A stretch of 64,000 nt of DNA, from positions 13,314,042 through 13,378,041 of the forward strand of contig NC_021686.1 of NCBI RefSeq assembly GCF_000247815.1, in the 5' to 3' direction. The DNA comes from Ficedula albicollis (Eukaryota > Chordata > Aves > Passeriformes > Muscicapidae). The translations under genes were made by a program, and so were the position numbers. The notes under the pieces are model-generated. The model saw only the letters and a list, made by a program, of their open reading frames with translations. It was not told where the DNA came from and did not search any database. Shown in pieces: positions 24,701-36,000 of the stretch. Each line of letters opens with the position of its first letter. The stretch's first letter is position 1.

Positions 24701-27109
24701 AGCCAGCCTTGGCCCCGGCACGCACAGGGGCTGTGGGAGGAACTCCAGCCCTGCCGCGTCTGCAGCAGCCCTCAGCACCTGCCTCCAAGGGTTTTCTGCA
24801 GTAACAAAAGCCAAAACAAAGGCTGCAAGGCAGGGAAGGGGAGGGCAGAAGGATGTCAGTGCCCTGCCTGAGCTCTTCTCTGCAGGTCAGGGCAGCCTGG
24901 CTTATAAATGTCTGTGTTTTCCGGGTGCTGGAGCTGCTAATTGTGTTACCCTGGGCTAATGCAATTCCAGAGGCTGCTCTGACTGCTGCCAGCCAGGGCT
25001 GTGTGCTGCTCTTGGGATGTAGCATCGCTGTGGTGGTGCTTGTTGATTACTCCCTGCTACCTCCTTGGCTGTAGATTTTGAAATCTAATTGCATTTCCTG
25101 CCTCCTACCAATTGTCTGGGAGGGGTCCAGCCGTGCAGGGTGGCTCTGTCCTGGCTGCCCTGCGCCCTGAGGAGTTTGGGAGGCTCTTCTGGAGGCTGCT
25201 GGCTGTGCTGGGAAGCTGCTCCGAGGTGTTCCGTGGTGGTACCCTCCTTTTCTGAGGAGGAGCAGGGCTGCAGCTCTCAGGCAGAGCCGTGGGCTGGGCT
25301 CAGGGCTGGGGGCCAGCTCAGGGTGGCTTTTCCTTCCAGTGACCCCCAGCCCTGCCCAGCACCCTCCCAGTCCCCCCCATCTGACACTGCTCTTTTCTGT
25401 CCTCCTCCGTTGCTCCAGCTGGTGCCAAAGCTTTCTAGAAACTACCTGAAGGAAGGATACATGGAGAAAACAGGGCCAAAGGTAGGATATGAAGCATTTT
25501 TCAGTCCCTCCAAACATCATTCTTGCTCTGTATCTTCCCCAGAAGGGGTTGCTGGTGGAACAAACCAACCCTTGGCTGTAACTCTGGGAATGCTTAACGC
25601 ACTTTCCTCACCTGGGAGCAGACATTAAACAAATCCAAATCTAGATCACAAACCCAGTGCCCCTCCCTGGTGCAGCTGGCCCAGACCCTGGCTGTGGTGG
25701 CTCGTGATGGCTCAGAAGCCTCCTGCTCCCAACTCCCCCAGCCCATCAGGCTCCTCCAAGTGCTTTGAGACTCCTGGGCCATGCATGGTTAGAAGCAGCT
25801 GTGCTGTTCCAGCGTGTGAGCTGGCATTTTTTGTCTCCTCAGCAAACAGAGGGATTCAAGAAGCGATGGTTCACCATGGATGACCGACGGCTCATGTATT
25901 TCAAAGATCCCCTGGTAAGATGAAGGTGCCTGGGTTGCCTGTTGGGAACCACCTGCAATAGCAGTAATAGCAGTAATAATTACAGTAATGATCTGCAGTG
26001 AAGTGCAGGCTGGTGGGAGAGCCAAGAGGGCACAAGGCTGTCACTGCTCTGCCTGGTGTCCAGTGTGCAGTAACCCTGTGCATAGATACCAAAACACCTG
26101 CAATAGCAGTAATAGCAGTAATAATTACAGTAATGATCTGCAGTGAAGTGCAGGCTACCTGCAATAGCAGTAATAGCAGTAATAGCAGTAATAATTACAG
26201 TAATGATCTGCAGTGAAGTGCAGGCTGGTGGGAGAGCCAAGAGGGCACAAGGCTGTCACTGCTCTGCCTGGTGTCCAGTGTGCAGTAACCCTGTGCATAG
26301 ATACCAAAACCCCTTTAAAAGCCTTGTCCAGCAGATGTTCTGCATCTGGATCTTGGCTCCCTGGTGTAGGTGCTGTGTTGTGGGTGCCCCTGGGTGAGGA
26401 GCAGGGCTGTGGGAGTGCCTGGTGCTGACGGGCTTGTGCCTGCTGCAGGACGAGCTGCCCTGGCTGCAGAGCTCCCTTCACACTCAGCCCTGCCTGACTG
26501 CTCTGCTGCTCTCTCGTCCTAGGATGCCTTTGCTAGAGGGGAGGTTTTTATTGGGAGCAAGGAAAACAGCTACAAGGTGCTGGAAGGGCTCCCACCGTCC
26601 ACGCAGGGGAACCACTGGCAGCACGGGATCACCATCGTCACCCCCGACCGCAAATTCCTCTTTGCCTGCGAGACAGAGGACGACCAGCTGGAGTGGATCA
26701 ACACCTTCCAGAAAGTGATCAGCCGGCCCATGCTGCCTCAGGAATACGCAGGTGTGTGTGCTGGGCAGGCTGGGATGGCTGGAGGGGCCTGGGGATGCAG
26801 GACACCACCCCCTCCTGTTCCTCACTGCCCAGGGGGATGCAGAGCTGTTTGAGAGAGGGGCTCACGCTGGGAGGAGGAGGAGGAGGAGGAGGATGGGATC
26901 CTTCCCTCTCATTGCCTCTGGTGTGATGTCCGTGCTGCTGGATCAGCATGTGCTTACAGGGGTAGTTGAAGCCAAGAAGCATCAGCAAGGATCACTGTCA
27001 GGGTAGGCTTGTGCCAGGCTGTCACCATCTGCCAGTGCTTGTCCTGCTTTAACTTATTTTTCTCTGTTCTTTCCTTTCAGTGGAAGCCCATTTCAAACAT
27101 AAACCTTAG
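18667..27109 (+). CDS. ADAP1: ADAP1 (ArfGAP with dual PH domains 1), last seven coding exons; 5' part outside window
   Basis: Joined exons are 18667-18779, 20591-20737, 24376-24459, 25419-25481, 25843-25914, 26523-26751 and 27081-27109. All have GT/AG introns, phases match throughout, and they give 244 residues plus stop. ADAP1 (centaurin alpha-1) is a GTPase-activating protein for Arf6 that moves to the plasma membrane by binding PtdIns(3,4,5)P3. PH1 starts at EGFLWKRG in the first exon and ends in the RAARFHYLQ helix. PH2 runs from GYMEKTGPK through KKRWFTMDDRR to the LEWINTFQKVI helix. Both carry the basic K/R cluster of the first two strands that binds the inositol head group. The C-terminus EAHFKHKP is typical of ADAP1. 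Compared with the roughly 374-residue family length, about 130 N-terminal residues, the whole ArfGAP zinc finger, are missing. I could not find them in 1-18666, so they lie to the left or were lost at a poly-G tract. The paralogue ADAP2 is unlikely given the sequence and the GET4/SUN1 neighbours. Confidence 0.95.
19197..19328. repeat. Two-copy tandem duplication, 66-bp unit
   Basis: Copies at 19197-19262 and 19263-19328, differing at about one base (AGAGGG versus AGACGG). Lies in the ADAP1 PH1 intron. Confidence 0.9.
20203..20242. repeat. (GGACAT)n hexanucleotide repeat
   Basis: About 6.7 perfect copies of GGACAT in the ADAP1 intron just upstream of the second PH1 exon. Confidence 0.93.
20591..20737 (+). 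CDS. ADAP1: ADAP1 exon: middle of PH1
   Basis: 49 codons, phase 0 at both ends. Acceptor tttgcag, donor aag|gtgagg. Encodes AKEPKAIMKIEHLNATFQPA through to NIFVYHEDGK, the central beta strands of PH1. Confidence 0.96.
21781..21965 (-). mobile_element. CR1 LINE 3' fragment, copy in tandem unit 1
   Basis: Antisense CR1 tail with the GGTTGGAAAGGACCTTAAAG and CCATGGGCAGGGACACCTTC words, 5'-truncated. It was copied as part of the 904-bp duplication. Confidence 0.85.
22684..22869 (-). mobile_element. CR1 LINE 3' fragment, copy in tandem unit 2
   Basis: Same antisense CR1 tail as at 21781-21965, carried in the second tandem unit. It opens the 1.2 kb stretch matching 16408-17599. Confidence 0.85.
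22684..23885. repeat. Dispersed 1.2 kb duplicated segment, copy B
   Basis: Near-identical to 16408-17599. It is the fuller partner, being embedded in the 904-bp tandem array. Divergence is a handful of substitutions and small indels, so the copying event is young or the two have been homogenised. Confidence 0.9.
24376..24459 (+). CDS. ADAP1: ADAP1 exon: PH1 C-terminal helix
   Basis: 28 codons, phase 0. Acceptor attag, donor gat|gtgagt. Encodes EIVDWFNAIRAARFHYLQVA and ends PGASDSD. The tryptophan sits at the usual PH-domain helix position. Confidence 0.96.
24631..24774. repeat. Two-copy tandem duplication, 72-bp unit
   Basis: GC-rich copies 24631-24702 and 24703-24774, differing at a few bases. 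Lies in the ADAP1 intron between PH1 and PH2. Confidence 0.88.
25419..25481 (+). CDS. ADAP1: ADAP1 exon: inter-PH linker and start of PH2
   Basis: 21 codons, phase 0. Acceptor ctccag, donor aag|gtagga. Encodes LVPKLSRNYLKEGYMEKTGP plus K, ending in the first strand of PH2. Confidence 0.96.
25843..25914 (+). CDS. ADAP1: ADAP1 exon: PH2 lipid-binding strands
   Basis: 24 codons, phase 0. Acceptor cctcag, donor ctg|gtaaga. Encodes QTEGFKKRWFTMDDRRLMYF and KDPL. The KKRWF core is the classical PH basic motif. Confidence 0.96.
25951..26310. repeat. Compound tandem duplication in ADAP1 intron (145, 61 and 154 bp)
   Basis: Pattern is A-B, A, A'-B: 25951-26095, 26096-26156 and 26157-26310. A is an AGCAGTAAT-rich block; A' has one extra AGCAGTAAT. 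At least two duplication steps are needed to build it. Confidence 0.88.
26523..26751 (+). CDS. ADAP1: ADAP1 exon: most of PH2
   Basis: 76 codons plus one base. Acceptor tcctag, donor g|gtgtgt. Begins DAFARGEVFIGSKENSYKVL, passes HGITIVTPDRKFLFACETED and ends RPMLPQEYA. It contains the closing amphipathic helix of PH2. Confidence 0.96.
26871..26893. repeat. (GGA)n microsatellite
   Basis: About seven GAG/GGA triplets in the last ADAP1 intron. Confidence 0.85.
27081..27109 (+). CDS. ADAP1: ADAP1 terminal coding exon
   Basis: Acceptor tttcag. The first two bases complete the split valine codon, then EAHFKHKP and TAG at 27107-27109. Confidence 0.96.
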
Positions 27110-27883
27110 CTGGGACTGGCTGGGCAGACCTGAGGAGTGAGCTTCTGTTTACAACACAACGTGGTTTTATTTGAAATGTTAAAAATAATTCATAATAACA
27201 GTAATATTAATAACAATAATAATACTTCCCTTTCCCCTCATCATTCACTTGATCATGTTGGAAGGGCAGCAGTGGAACGTCGGAGAAGATCCTGATCCAA
27301 CTTGAAATTCAGCTCTGTGGCTGCTCTGTGGGATGGGACAGATGGTCCTGCCACCCCATCACCCCACACCTGCTGGAAGGGGTGTCCCACCCAGCTTCAC
27401 CAGGATGGCAGAGACTGTTGGTGGCACATCCCAGGGACAGATGGGACTTCTCCCCATGCTCAGGTCCCTGGGTGCTGGAGCTGAGTCTCCCTGCACTTCC
27501 AGATGGCTGCCAGCCCTTTCCAGAGGGGCTGCAGGTCCCCAAGGGCTGATGTCCCTGTGGGATGGGAAACAGCCTGGAAGCACAACATGTGCTGTGCAGA
27601 ACAGCTGAGCCTGCCATGGTGCTGGGGTAAATGATAAGTAAATTATCTCCCTGGGGACTGGTGGTGATGCTGTACCTGGAGAGGGTCAAGTAGATTTAGA
27701 AATTGAGGAGATGGGACATCATCAGCTTCGTTAGGTTAACGAAGGGCAGGGAGGAGGGGGCTGCAAGGGAGACACCAACCCGTGAGGTGATGCTGGGGGA
27801 GCAGAGCTTTGGGGGCCAGGCCTGTGTTTGGCTCCCTGGGCCATCCCTGTTCCATGGTCTGGGGGCTTTGCCCCATTGGGGCT

Positions 27884-28015
27884 CCAGTGTGGAGCTGGGG
27901 GTTTGAGCCTTGTCTGCAGTTTTGCTGATGGGCACCATCAAAGCCGAGCCCAGTGTGGAGCTGGGGGTTTGAGCCTTGCCTGCAGTTTTGCTGATGGGCA
28001 CCATCAAAGCCTGTC
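27884..28015. repeat. Two-copy tandem duplication, 66-bp unit, in ADAP1 3' UTR
   Basis: Copies 27884-27949 and 27950-28015, differing at about two or three bases. Confidence 0.9.
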
Positions 28016-28126
28016 CCAGCTCACTCCCAGCAGGCACATCCCTTCTCCAGACTTGGTGGTTGACTTTTTCCCCCAATAATTCAAATTTTTTTTGGTTGAT
28101 TTTTCTTTTCCTACCAAAAAAAAAAA

Positions 28127-28640
<514 letters not shown>

Positions 28641-28842
28641 CGGGCGGGCTGGGAGCTGCACACCAGGTGCTGGATTTTCACCCAAAAATGAGATTTCTGG
28701 CACGGCCTGAAGGCCCAGCCCCAGCCACGGACCTGCCCAACACATTTCTTAGGTTGGTTGTGTATCTGAGAGCATCTCATCGGCTGTGTGCATTCGTTCT
28801 GTCACTGGTAAGACAACTGTGGTACTAAATGTCATTGGAACC

Positions 28843-28848
28843 AATAAA
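28843..28848 (+). promoter_or_regulatory. ADAP1: Candidate ADAP1 poly(A) signal AATAAA
   Basis: AATAAA within GGAACCAATAAATTATTATT, followed from about 28867 by GT-rich sequence (GTGGCCGTGTGGTGCTGGGG), the expected arrangement for cleavage near 28865. Confidence 0.6.
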
Positions 28849-29226
28849 TTATTATTATGTCAGAGCCGTGGCCGTGTGGTGCTGGGGCAGGGGAGGGAGG
28901 TGGGGTTAAAAAGCAGCAAATGGAAAGAAGGAGTTGCTGGCAGAGCCCTGGGGGTGTGGGCACGCTCAAAACCATCTGCCCCACCCTGGCACACAGTGGG
29001 TATTATTTGATACGTTATTTGTGTATATGTGTGTGTTACAGTGCATATTCTCTGTATTTTCTCTATAATACTTCTTTATGTGTGCACACATACACAAAGG
29101 ATGGCTGGTTCTTGGGAATAGAGAAATAAGCTTTATGAAGGGGCTGTTGGCTATTCACAGACAACTATAAACTGCAGAGTGGACAGAGTGTAATGTATGA
29201 CAAGTGTGTGTATGTACGAGGTCTTC

Positions 29227-31896
29227 AGATGCACACATTCATGTAGAGATGTAGCACTCAGACATACTCAATTTACAAATATATAAGCTAAATGTATTTC
29301 ACACACCTGTATATGTATAGAGACTTTTCTACTTAGTTTTCTAATATGTAATTATATATTATATGCACACATGCATGCTTTATATACATATAATTTATAA
29401 ACATATTTATAAATTTAAGGTGACTATATTGCATATAAACATACATATATCTGCATGTACATGTGTATGCATAACTATAATTATATATTTAACTTATATT
29501 TAAAGTATTTTAAGTGTATGTACCCACACACTGTCACTTATACTTACCTACCAACCCAGGCACAGCAGAAGCAGGGAGAGCACACTTACTTACCAACCCA
29601 GGCACAGCAGAAGCAGGGAGAGGACAGACTGAGCTCCTTGTTTGTGTTTATAAGTAGCTGTAAAAAGTGTTTTATGTACATGTATCATTAAGAATAATAT
29701 TATAAATGATATGTCATACAAGTATATAATTATTATCTATACAATAGGCTGTTTATATGTGTGTGTATATACATGTGTTTTAAATTCTTTGGTATATTTT
29801 ATACACACACATATGTTCTGTATATACTGTTGTAATTATTGAATATACATTTTTAAATCCACCTGTGGGTGCCCCAGCCGTGGAGCACTGCCTTCCTGTC
29901 AGGGCTGGGCTTTTGGGGTCAGGGCACATGCAGGGCTCACAGTGGGGGCTGCTGGAGGCTGCAGACAGAGCTGAGGCAAACAGCCTCACACTGGGTCATA
30001 ATACAGGACACAGGAGGGGACGTGCTGCATATCTGTGGATACCTTACACTGCCTCAGAGGCACATTCCTGGCAGCCAGAAGCAATGAAATGTGGTTCTAA
30101 ACCTATGCTGCCATCCCAGATAATTTATTAAATGTCTACAGCATCATCCCAGAGAGGGAGCTCTTCCCTTAACCTCTGCACAGCAAAGCAATCCCCATCT
30201 GCTCCAGGTATTCCAATACCCCAAGAGAATGACACCTTCACTGCACAGAGGTGAAGCTGCAACACTGAGGGCTGGATGACCCACAGTCAAATGCAGAGTG
30301 AAAAAAATAGCAAGGAATGTAAAGCTCTGCTTGAGAAACTCTTAGAAAGCAGCAGTATCGCACATCCTGGTATAAAGTGTTTATTTGAGACTTCACAATT
30401 AACACAAAGTCTTCCTGTCAATGCCTTTTTTTTTCCATACAGTCAATAAATTTGTATTAATCCCTCCCCCATGCATGATTGCTGTTTATTAATCTAAGCC
30501 TTTTTATTTTCATCGTGAAAAAATAAAGCGTTTCCCCACCCTTTCACCTGTTCCCTGTACCAGACTGTGCTGCATTACAGTGAGAGATGCACACATTCAT
30601 GTAGAGATGTAGCACTCAGACATACTCAATTTACAAATATATAAGCTAAATGTATTTCACACACCTGTATATGTATAGAGACTTTTCTACTTAGTTTTCT
30701 AATATGTAATTATATATTATATGCACACATGCATGCTTTATATACATATAATTTATAAACATATTTATAAATTTAAGGTGACTATATTGCATATAAACAT
30801 ACATATATCTGCATGTACATGTGTATGCATAACTATAATTATATATTTAACTTATATTTAAAGTATTTTAAGTGTATGTACCCACACACTGTCACTCACA
30901 CTTACTTACCAACCCAGGCACAGCAGAAGCAGGGAGAGGACAGACTGAGCTCCTTGTTTGTGTTTATAAGTAGCTGTAAAAAGTGTTTTATGTACATGTA
31001 TCATTAAGAATAATATTATAAATGATATGTCATACAAGTATATAATTATTATCTATACAATAGGCTGTTTATATGTGTGTGTATATACATGTGTTTTAAA
31101 TTCTTTGGTATATTTTATACACACACATATGTTCTGTATATACTGTTGTAATTATTGAATATACATTTTTAAATCCACCTGTGGGTGCCCCAGCCGTGGA
31201 GCACTGCCTTCCTGTCAGGGCTGGGCTTTTGGGGTCAGGGCACATGCAGGGCTCACAGTGGGGGCTGCTGGAGGCTGCAGACAGAGCTGAGGCAAACAGC
31301 CTCACACTGGGTCATAATACAGGACACAGGAGGGGACGTGCTGCATATCTGTGGATACCTTACACTGCCTCAGAGGCACATTCCTGGCAGCCAGAAGCAA
31401 TGAAATGTGGTTCTAAACCTATGCTGCCATCCCAGATAATTTATTAAATGTCTACAGCATCATCCCAGAGAGGGAGCTCTTCCCTTAACCTCTGCACAGC
31501 AAAGCAATCCCCATCTGCTCCAGGTATTCCAATACCCCAAGAGAATGACACCTTTACTGCACAGAGGTGAAGCTGCAACACTGAGGGCTGGATGACCCAC
31601 AGTCAAATGCAGAGTGAAAAAAATAGCAAGGAATGTAAAGCTCTGCTTGAGAAACTCTTAGAAAGCAGCAGTATCGCACATCCTGGTATAAAGTGTTTAT
31701 TTGAGACTTCACAATTAACACAAAGTCTTCCTGTCAATGCCTTTTTTTTTCCATACAGTCAATAAATTTGTATTAATCCCTCCCCCATGCATGATTGCTG
31801 TTTATTAATCTAAGCCTTTTTATTTTCATCGTGAAAAAATAAAGCGTTTCCCCACCCTTTCACCTGTTCCCTGTACCAGACTGTGCTGCATTACAG
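29227..31896. repeat. 1.3 kb direct tandem duplication between ADAP1 and GET4
   Basis: Copy 1 is 29227-30580 and copy 2 is 30585-31896. They are nearly identical; one clear substitution is C versus T in GACACCTT(C/T)ACTGC. The offset falls from 1358 to 1316 because copy 1 holds an extra 42-bp unit (ACTTACCAACCCAGGCACAG type, 29541-29625). Each copy begins with a very AT-rich TATATA/TACACACATA section and ends with unique sequence carrying several AATAAA words. No coding signature. Confidence 0.93.
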
Positions 31897-32599
31897 AGGA
31901 GATGGAGAATGGCTATGCCTACTGCTGGGGGTGAAGCTACTCCATTATTTATTGATTTATTCTTTTCTTAACAGAAAGTGTTAAATGAATCAATCACCCA
32001 AGAAAAATAAATATATCATAAAGAACCAGAAGCTCTGCAGTATCCCTTTCCCTGCCATCCAGCCCAGTTCAAACACATCTGTGCCCACGGCAAACCGCTC
32101 CGCTCGCAGCAACGCACCTACAGCTGGGAACTTACACTGGCAAAATCTCTTCCAAAGCAGAGCCACAAGCCACAGGAAGTATTTTAGATGCCAAATTTTT
32201 ATACCTAGGCAAGAGAGATCCACCTGGAAGCCAATTACCTGCGTTCCACTGCTGGGCTTTTACTCAAGAGCTATTCAACCTTGTGCTTTTCAGGAAGTAT
32301 CAGCTAAACACACGCATGGGCTCAGAGCCTGGCCTTGGGGAGAGGGGCAGGCAGTATGAAGGGTGTGCATGTTACTCATGGCAGTGGAAGCAAGTTCTTG
32401 TATCAAGGTCTCTTGGATGTACATCTCAAATTATGCTGCTTGGCTCGTCTTGCAGTACTTTTGGCACCAGCCTCACACATCAATTATTCAATTGCTCCCC
32501 CTGCCTTTGGAGATCTTCCTTGGAAGAGGGCAGAGGGCAAGGAGGCTTTCTCAGAACAGAGACTGGGTAGGCCGTGAAGGACAAGCCCCATGTTTATGC
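31897..32599. other. Intergenic sequence between convergent ADAP1 and GET4
   Basis: Nothing recognised. The short open frames overlap on both strands without family resemblance. Confidence 0.5.
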
Positions 32600-32605
32600 T
32601 TTATT
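32600..32605 (-). promoter_or_regulatory. GET4: Candidate GET4 poly(A) signal
   Basis: TTTATT on the plus strand, AATAAA on the minus strand, about 315 bases past the GET4 stop codon. Other candidates further down cannot be excluded. Confidence 0.4.
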
Positions 32606-32920
32606 GAAAGACTGTGCAAAAGGGAATACTGCATCAGAAACCGCAGACTACGTTTAATCAGCCCCCAGGCGCCGGATCGAAACCCACTAACAACCGCTCC
32701 CATTGGTTCGTTTGGCTACTTTGTGTTGGTTTCTTTCTTTTTTTTTTTTCTTTTTTACATAAATAATATAGACTGACAGTATAAACATTTCAGCAACCAT
32801 TTCTAAAAGACCAGAGGAGCCCTTTTAGGAGCCAAGAAACAACTGCAGGATTCAAATTCCAAAAGTGTCTTTGGAGTCATCGAATCATCAGATTTACACG
32901 GCACCCAATGACAACAACAT
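32606..32920 (-). other. GET4: GET4 3' untranslated region (probable)
   Basis: AT-rich sequence with a long purine run on the minus strand between the GET4 stop codon and the candidate poly(A) signal. Extent inferred. Confidence 0.45.
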
Positions 32921-33009
32921 TCAGTCGAGCTCGATAGGACTGCTGTCTTCCTGACCATCTTCTGTGTCATCATCTTCCCCAGTTCCCATCAGACTGTTTA
33001 AAAGATTTC
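32921..33009 (-). CDS. GET4: GET4 last coding exon, acidic tail
   Basis: Minus-strand acceptor attccag. Completes a split glycine, then [20 protein letters not shown] and DSSPIELD, stop TGA at 32923-32921. Confidence 0.95.
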
Positions 33010-36000
33010 CTGGAATAAAATACAGGACAGTCAAAATCATTAGTTTTACATTCTCATCTCAACAACTTTAAACTAATCTTCCATCCTGCTACAGTACAGA
33101 TTTCTGTAACAAAAAAATCCCAAGAGTTTTGAAGTGCAAGAGTCTCACCAAGACAACAGTAAGCCCACACTGGTTTCCATTACGAATATTGATTTGGGAA
33201 GCTGTACATGCTTAGCTGTACACTGATACTGTTCCTTCTCTAAGAATACACTGGAAAAACCCAGAGTCATATATTTATGTGCTACAGTTGCATCCCCAGA
33301 GGGAAAAAAACCCCAACCCATAAAGGAAAGAAACACCTCCAGCATATTTATGTGCTACAGTTGCATCCCCAGAGAGAAAAAAGCCCCAACCCATAAAGGA
33401 AAGAAACACCTCCAGCAGTGAAATTCTCAAAAAGCATCATGCTGTAAAAAAATTGTCTGAAACTCAGAGGCATCAATTTAAAGATGCCTGAATTACTGAA
33501 AAGCAAATTAGGGATGGTAAAAACACGATGTTCATGTTTTTCATCAAACTTTGAGTATCAGTGAATTGATGTTTGCAGGTAAAGCTTCAAGTCACTTTAC
33601 AAAGAAGCTTAGTTCTCAGGGAAAACATTAATTTTATTCACATTTTATTCAAGAGCCAGAAAATGAGGGCTGAATTTCTTTATTCCATTTCAATCCTTGT
33701 AGAAGGGCAGTATTAATTTTAGAACTTGCTCTTTGGACACATTCACGTTGCATCAGCACTGATTAGATCTCTACCAAAGCCCCAGACTTAGTTTAAGAAA
33801 AAACCAGTCACTGTCACTTTACAAAGAAGCTTAGTTCTCAAGGAAAACATTAATTTTATTCACATTTTATTCAAGAGCCAGAAAATGAGGGCTGAATTTC
33901 TTTATTCCATTTCAATCCTTGTAGAAGGGCAGTATTAATTTCAGAACTTGCTCTTTGGACACATTCACGTTGCATCAGCACTGATTAGATCTCTACCAAA
34001 GCCCCAGACTTAGTTTAAGAAAAAACCAGTCACTGAACTCTGAGGCAATTAAGCTTTAACAGATGCTAACAGATGTAAAGATGCTTCTTTACATTAGGAA
34101 GCTATACCCTAATGTCAGAAATTAAGTACAGGAGTCTTTTTAGTGCTTCACCCCTTCTCAGTGATGAAAAGTCTACAAGCTCCCCCAAACTACTTTCACA
34201 TGCAACCCATTCACCTTGTATTCTACAGCAGGGGCTGTTCCTACAGGCTATGAAAAGACTTATAAATTCCTTAGCAGAGATTATCTGTTTCCAGCACAGG
34301 TGTTTTATCCAGGTCACTGATCAAAGCCTGGAGGTAGCTACAAGCAGAGCTTACCTAGCAATCCCCCGTAGGACGAGGTCTGCTTGGGCGGAACTCCGAA
34401 GAAAAGCTGTCCTATTCTATCTAGGTACTGTAGGGACACAAGGTGAAAAAAAAAAGTCCTTTATTTCATTTACAGGTGGAAATACTATGGGCACAAGGTA
34501 AATCACCAGCTCTTATCAACCAAGCTGGAGACAATCAGCTTTTATTTCACTAATTCAGTGAGTTTCAGTGAGAAAAAATCCTGTTTATGAGTAACTCACC
34601 TCATTATACATGGGGTCTCTTTTCAGCGAAGGTTGATACTGTTCACACAATACTGTAAATACTGTTAATTTTCCTCTAGAAAGGAAACAACCAGAAATGT
34701 AATCTCAGTTAACAACTGAAAAGGCAACCAAGAATGACATGACAGAAATCAGACTGTACCCATCAACTGCCAACAACAGAAACCAGATGAAGTTTAGCAG
34801 TGGTTGCACAAAGGGTGGACCCTTCTCTATCGAAGGATGTTTCTGTGTGTATGTCGTAAAAACAACTGATGCGCTGGTCTTATTTTTTAAGCAGAGAAAT
34901 CTGAAAAAGGAAAGAGAATGGGGCAAGTTAAAAACAAAGGGCAGAGAAATGGTTTCACCACAGAAAAAGGGAAGCCAAAATCTACTTCACTTGTGCATAG
35001 AGGCCAACTCAGGCTTGAACTGATGGCAAAACACAATTGGTAGAGATGGACATCTTTGGGGATGGTTTGGCCAACAGCTGAGGAAGGGGAAAATCACTAC
35101 TACAACACACTGTGGAATAGGCAGGTTGGGAGGGAAAACATTAAATATTAATAGAATGAGTTTAACCAGGATCTAAGCAGATTGTGCAGGACGGTCACTA
35201 CAAGAGAACATCAATTTTCAAAATGTGGAATGACTGCCTACCCTGTAATTCACATTAATATGATATTGCATCTACAGATCCAGGATTTACTAAGATGAGT
35301 TAAAAACTGAATTAAAGACCCATTCATCCTCAAACACATCTCCTTTTAGTATGTATCTGTCAGTATTTGTTGACTCTGTCATTCTATTCCACCTCAACAT
35401 AATGTGGCATCAGGACCACTAATAGCTTGACACACATGCCTAAAAGTCTTGTAATAAAGCTGTACTTTGAGCTCCCAAGCCATTTGTCCCCAACAGATCA
35501 ATCCCCCAAACAGATCAAATCCTTGTTCAGGTCCAGTTCATTTAACTAGCAATCTCTACAAGTCCCATTGGCCTAACAGGCCTTTATCTGGGAAAAATGC
35601 TGTCAGCAAGCACAGGGAAGGCTGCCACAAGCCATCTCATTTTTGATGGCAGCCTGGCCTCTAATTCTGCACCCTCACATGTGCAAGGGCTTGGGGCTGT
35701 TTTGCCTCAGTGCTAGAAGGAACTGCAATTACTTTCATTAGAGAATAAACTACCATGTAAGAGGATCTAACACAGTATTTGATATATAGGCCAGTAAAGG
35801 ATGAAGTAGAAGTGCTGTATAGACACTGGAAAAATAATCTTTTAACTTCTTCACAGAATTTCTCCCCATAAAATTGTTTGAGTCCTGCACATATTGGATT
35901 TCTATAAAGGATTTGCTATTGCTCAAAATCACAGCAATCTATAGCAACTAGCTATGGAAAGCAGGACAAATCTGACATGACAGCTCACTGCTGCCAAAAG

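Noticed and set aside
24382..25628. Several 140-200-codon frames on both strands between ADAP1 exons
   Set aside because: GC-rich intron with few stop codons. The real exons 24376-24459 and 25419-25481 sit inside or beside them, and the rest has no homology.
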